Shown here: in pieces, positions 59,531-64,000 of the stretch
How positions within the stretch are numbered: position 1 is the stretch's first letter
Layout: the number at the start of each line of letters is the position of its first letter
DNA from: Plazaster borealis
Taxonomy: Eukaryota; Echinodermata; Asteroidea; Forcipulatida; Labidiasteridae
Direction: 5' to 3'
Assembly: GCA_021014325.1 (NCBI GenBank)
Contig: CM037473.1
Span: 10,185,501 to 10,249,500 of the forward strand
DNA: 64,000 nt
Program-made: the position numbers and the translations under genes
The notes under the pieces: generated by a model
Seen by the model: the letters and a program-made list of their open reading frames with translations, nothing else
The model's database searches: none
What the model was told of the DNA's origin: nothing

Positions 59531-59895
59531 AGGTATCGTACACGTTTGGTAATGACTCAAAACAAATATTAGCATAAAAACTTACTTGGTAACAAGCAAC
59601 GGAGAGCTGTTGATAGTATAAAACTTTGTAGGAAACGACTCCCTCTGAAGTAGCGTAGTTTTGGGAAAGAGGTAATTTCTCATTAAAATAATAAAAACTT
59701 CTTGCAAGAAGTTTTTATTCCTATCTGAAAGCACACAAATTTGTACAACAAGGGTGTTTTTTCTTTCATCATTTTCTTGCAACTTCGATGACCAATTGAG
59801 CCCAAATTTTAACAGGCTTGTTATTGTATGCATATGTTGGGATACACCAAGTGAGAACACTGGTCTTTGACAATTACCAAACGTGTTCAGTGCCT
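59531..59895 (-). repeat. MITE-B copy, TTAA-flanked
   Basis: TTAA lies at 59527-59530 and 59896-59899. Full length with centre AAACTTCTTGCAAGAAGTTT. Confidence 0.9.
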
Positions 59896-60409
59896 TTAAG
59901 ACGTTGCAACCGGATCGAGCCCCAAACGACCCTGCTGTTACATAGGTCCGTGCGTATTGACTTAACTCCGTTACTGTGTGTACGGTGTGTGTAGAGACAG
60001 GATTGTGTGCACAACACAAATGTCTTTCGTCCGACGAACTCGATAAGGAACCAGAAAGTAAACCAACAAAAATTGAAGTCACATAAAAAACGTTTTTCTA
60101 AGGCAAATGTGGGGAATGTTACTAAAGTTGATTGCAGATCTGGAACGCCACGAAAAGTTTTGTTTGAATTTAAAGGAAAGGGTTTGTTTAAAGAAGGAAA
60201 ATGCTTGTAAATGCTTCCGTATTTGGCGTAAATCTACAGAAAACGGTTTTATTTACACAATGTAAAAAATACGGTGCCTGTAAATGCTGCGTTTGGAATT
60301 AAAGCTCACATGCAGGTCAAAGTGAAGTGGCTTTTTGTTGGAAATTATTTAGGTGATGATTGAGTTGCAATCAGTTTAAAAAGTTTTTGTAAAATGTAAT
60401 CATTGTGAT

Positions 60410-60805
60410 TAGCACTCGGCGGATTGGAGCGATCATGCACTGGACTAGTTCACCGGACTGAAGTTGGGTTGTCAGAGTGTGGGTTCGGTTCCTGGTCTTG
60501 TCACTTGTCCTTGGTCCGGGCACTTAGCCATTTTGCTTGTCCTTTGGACTAGACGTAAAGCTGTACGTCTCGTGTGCTGTGTGTACTAAACGTAACTGAA
60601 CCCAAACGCTTGTCGTTTAGGGAAGGAGTTTGCCCTAGTGTTTCCGGCATGATTGACTGCAGATTGCGCTGCATCACCTTCTTGCAAGGTGCTATATAAT
60701 TGGGTATCGTAATTCAAACATAGCTCAACATACCTGTCGTAAAAATAATGAGTGCTTTGGGACACCCGTCTTGTGTGATAAAGCGCTATATAAAAACGTT
60801 GTAGG
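60410..60805 (+). repeat. SINE copy, plus orientation, with GCGCTATATAAA tail
   Basis: B-box GGGTTCGGTTCC at 60481-60492, then CTTGTCACTTGTCCTTGG, ending with AAAGCGCTATATAAAAACG near 60780-60800. The tail word is shared with SINE-A (GCGCTATATAAGA), so it is probably a SINE-A relative. Confidence 0.6.
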
Positions 60806-61062
60806 CCTATACTATTAATAATGCGAGCTTACAAGGTTATGAATATTTATTGATGACGTATAGGTTTAGGGAAAGCTTTGTTATGTAAATAGCGCATAAT
60901 GTATATACTTTTAACTTTTTGGTAGAAAACTAACGCCTAATAGCTTAACTTGAGCAACATAGAATGTTCCCTTTTGATGGGTGAATAAGAATCATTATTC
61001 GTTTATTACTAATGAAGATAAGGAGCGTGACAAAGACAAAGACACCATAATGAAAAGTCAAT

Positions 61063-61397
61063 AATCGACTCTTATATAGCGCAATTTCAAAGAATGGTCA
61101 TTGCGCTTCAAACATTATACCCCTGGTCACAGGGCCATTTATTTCGTTCCTTAAACCATCTCAGCTCCCTGGGAGTATACAGCCTGTACATGTATGTAGC
61201 ACACCAAGCTTAATCAATCACAAAAACCATCTTTGCCCTCACAGGTATCAAGTTCACCCCTAGGTGATGAGAAACAATAGTTAAGTGTCTTGCTCAAGGA
61301 CACAAGTGTCATGACCGGGATTCGAACCCACACCCTGATGACTCAGCCATCAGAACTTGAGTCCGATGCACTAAACCGCTCGGCCACGACACGCCAC
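61063..61397 (-). repeat. SINE-A full-length copy
   Basis: Closely matches 38960-39306 along its whole length: CTTATATAGCGCAATTTCAA start, CACAAGTGTCATGACCGGGA, and end CCGCTCGGCCACGACACGCC. Good B-box GGGTTCGAATCCC. Confidence 0.87.
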
Positions 61398-61552
61398 AAC
61401 GGATTAGTAATCTGTCCATATACCGTGCTGTCATTTCGATTGTCATCCATCCAAATCAACATAGCCGAACAGGAGCTGGACTACAAACAAATTGTCAGGC
61501 ACCTTTCATGCTTTTATACGGAACTGGGTAAAGATGGAGAAACGTCAATGGT

Positions 61553-61914
61553 AAAAGGCACTGAACACGTTTGGAAATTGTCAAAGACCAGTGTTCTCAT
61601 TTGGTGTATCCCAACATATGCATAAAATAACAAGCGTGTAAAAATTTGGGCTCAATTGGTCATCGAAGTTGCAAGAAAATGATGAAAGAAAAAACACCCT
61701 TGTTGTACAAATTTGTGTGCTTTCAGATAGGAATAAAAACTTCTTGCAAGAAGTTTTTATTATTTTAGGAGAAATTACCTCTTTCTCAAAAACTACGTTA
61801 CTTCAGAGGGAGTTGTTTCCTACAATGTTTATAACTATCAACAGCTCTTTGCTTGTTACCAAGTAAGTGTTTATGCTAATATTTGTTTTGAGTCATTACC
61901 AAACGTGTACGATA
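61553..61914 (+). repeat. MITE-B copy with eroded flanks
   Basis: Arms and centre as in other copies (AACTTCTTGCAAGAAGTTT), but TTAA is missing at both edges (GGTAAAAGGCACTG at left, TACGATAAACAC at right). Confidence 0.85.
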
Positions 61915-61919
61915 AACAC

Positions 61920-62982
61920 TGTGGCTGCAGAGCATGGAGCTAATAATAAACTGTGTTTTTGTGAACAGCGAAAATGAATCTCTGGTGCTAGCTCCGTTGT
62001 TTACACAAGAAACAAAAATGAGTAAAGAACGGGGATTATTTTGAGAGAGCGCCTGTGATTGAAGCACTTTTATTTATTTTTTCCCCTCGGGCTTTAAACA
62101 TTTGTTCATTTAGTTCTGATCGAGAGTGGAGGGCATCAAATTCACTTAGCTATTCAAATCGCCAGTGTTGATGGCCACACCGTGAAACATGAGAGGTACA
62201 TTAACTATGTATGAATTCATCCACGGTATCGAACCAGTTGTTTGTTCATGTCGCTGCCCCGCCTCCAGTAACATACTAGAATATAATATTGCGGAGCAGT
62301 CTCAAAAGCAACCTCGTTCCCATGGCGATCCATGTAACGTCTTTGTTGCGTCTAGAAAGGTTTCAACCGCGGGGATGAGCCTGTTCTTTTGGTGTGTGGA
62401 CTCTTTTCAGACCATCCCCAGAGGAGGTGAGCCATTTATCTGGGGACAAAGAGCAAAGCGGGGCAGTCTCGACACTTTTTCGACCCCTCATGCCATGGCG
62501 TCTGATATAGGGTTTCTCAGCAGGGGTCGAGGCTCAAACTCGCACAGACTTGTTTTTGATTTTTCAGGCCGTCCCGTGACCTCTTTGGGAACTGCACCAG
62601 TTTTCCGAAGGACATAGTCATCACATAGGCCGTGTACCAAACAAATTTGTTTGAAATATTCACGATATGACATATGCATGTGTTCGAACGCATCAAGGCA
62701 AATTAAAAGTGATTTGTTCCTTGAGGATTAATGATGGATGTTGTTTACACAGTCGCGTATCACAATCGCATCACATTAATTGGCTGCAAGTCTAGTTAAA
62801 CTTAATTGCAACAAAATGGTTCCCCTACTCTTATTGTAGAGGGGAAAAATTACACCACAAATATTGGATTAGCATAACCACATTTTTGAAAGAGTGAACT
62901 AGTTTAAGATTCTTATTTTTCTAATAAGGAATAGGCTGAGTGCATCGTGGACTTTTTGAAGTGCCAATTCTGTTCCATCATC
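61920..62982. other. Upstream/intron region, no supported gene
   Basis: A 142-codon plus-strand frame (62189-62617) shows no family pattern. I saw no repeat termini. Confidence 0.4.
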
Positions 62983-62986
62983 TTAA

Positions 62987-63352
62987 AGGTATCGTACACA
63001 TTTGGTATGGACTCAAAACAAATATTAGCATAAAAACTTACTCGGTAACAAGCAACGGAGAGCTGTTGATAGTATAAAACATTGTAGGAAACGACTCCCT
63101 CTGAAGTAACGTAGTTTTTGAGAAAGAGGTAATTTCTCACTAAAATAATAAAAACTTCTTGCAAGAAGTTTTTATTCCTATCTGAAAGCACACAAATTTG
63201 TACAACAAGGTTGTTTTTTCTTTCATCATTTTCTTGCAACTTCGATGACCAATTGAGCCCAAATTTTCACAGACTTGTTATTTTAAGCATATGTTGGGAT
63301 GCATCAAGTGAGAACACTGGTCTTTGACAATTTCCAAACGTGTTCAGTGCCT
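62987..63352 (-). repeat. MITE-B copy, TTAA-flanked
   Basis: TTAA lies at 62983-62986 and 63353-63356. Full length, centre AAACTTCTTGCAAGAAGTTT. Confidence 0.9.
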
Positions 63353-63633
63353 TTAAAAATACCCAATAAAAACAGTGACAATTCCATCGAGTTTGATGGC
63401 ACAACAAGATAATATTTTGAGTCGGGCACACTCGGCTAGAGGCCAAAAGAAGGCTGCTCATTGGTCTATCAATGTGCGATGCGCGTATACCTAGCTGTGC
63501 GTTTCCATTTGGGATGACGTCATTGCATAAGATCCATTGAAACTAATAATTTCTTCGATACTTACAAGTCCTGTACTTTGTCGTCGATAACATCTCTTTA
63601 TATCCGTTAACATTCCAGCGATATTATTTAAGT

Positions 63634-63728
63634 GCACTCTATACCAACTCCAGGGTCAGAATTGACCCGGATTCCGGGTCACTTGGGACCTGACCCATTT
63701 CTGGGTCAGTGTGACCCGGAATCTGTGA
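63634..63728 (+). repeat. GGGTCA-palindrome MITE, truncated copy
   Basis: TGCACTCTATACCAACTCCA start, then GGGTCAGAATTGACCCGG, and GGGTCAGTGTGACCCGG. The right half is absent. Confidence 0.75.
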
Positions 63729-64000
63729 TTGTACCTTGTCTTGATTTAAAAAAAGTTATTACACCAGTACAAAAAATTATACTATTACACAATTGCTAAT
63801 ACTGTGCTTTATCTTGATTCAAAGACAGTAAAACCTCATAAAACCAGCGGTTCTGCTATACAAAAAAGAGAGCAAACGCTGTACTTTATCTTTAAGGTAA
63901 AAATATTCATTTTATTGGCTTTAGGAAAATCGCAGCGATACACTGTTACGACTGCACTTTTTCTGAGATGTGTGCGGAGCAGTCGAGCCAAAAATTTCAC

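Noticed and set aside
62189..62617. 142-codon plus-strand frame
   Set aside because: No domain, signal peptide or splice support. Chance frame in moderately GC-rich sequence.

Overview
This is a piece of an animal nuclear genome: AT-rich, with intron-split coding sequence, GT-AG splice sites and many dispersed repeats. The one gene I can support is a large ionotropic glutamate receptor (iGluR) on the minus strand. I assembled 13 coding exons between 43622 and 903. Every junction is GT-AG and phase-consistent, and together they give an open frame of 870 residues ending in a stop codon. Only the first exon (signal peptide and first few mature residues) was not found. It must lie upstream, either inside a repeat-rich stretch of 43.7-64.0 kb that I could not resolve or beyond the window. 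Five exons (16188-16241, 8988-9038, 7647-7808, 6596-6712, 4847-5038) were assembled by hand from phase, splice sites and protein family pattern, because no long open frame exposes them.

The receptor belongs to the AMPA/kainate/delta/phi (AKDF) branch. It has an amino-terminal domain (43622 to about 6600), ligand-binding half S1 (about 5561 to 2900), M1, pore loop with a Gln at the Q/R site, M3 with the YTANLAAF motif, S2, M4 and a short tail. Its ligand pocket is unusual. The Arg that holds the ligand alpha-carboxylate is present, but the Pro and Thr of the usual AMPA/kainate pocket are Gly and Val, and the Glu is Asp, as in delta and GluN1 subunits.

The rest is introns and upstream DNA packed with short non-autonomous elements. 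They include two tRNA-derived SINE families, several MITE families and minisatellites. One related MITE group (here B and D) shows TTAA target duplications, visible directly in two nested insertions with empty sites elsewhere in the window. Another MITE group is built from GGGTCA/TGACCC palindromes. One foldback element has a degenerate tandem array as its interior. There are four long tandem arrays (36.4-37.1, 42.8-43.25, 49.2-49.8, 53.1-53.6 kb).

The repeat style and the AKDF receptor suggest an invertebrate deuterostome, most likely an echinoderm. That is an inference from memory of such repeats, not something the window proves. I saw no CRISPR array, rRNA gene, viral gene or complete transposase. 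Element family letters used below (SINE-A, SINE-B, MITE-B to MITE-M) are my own labels.
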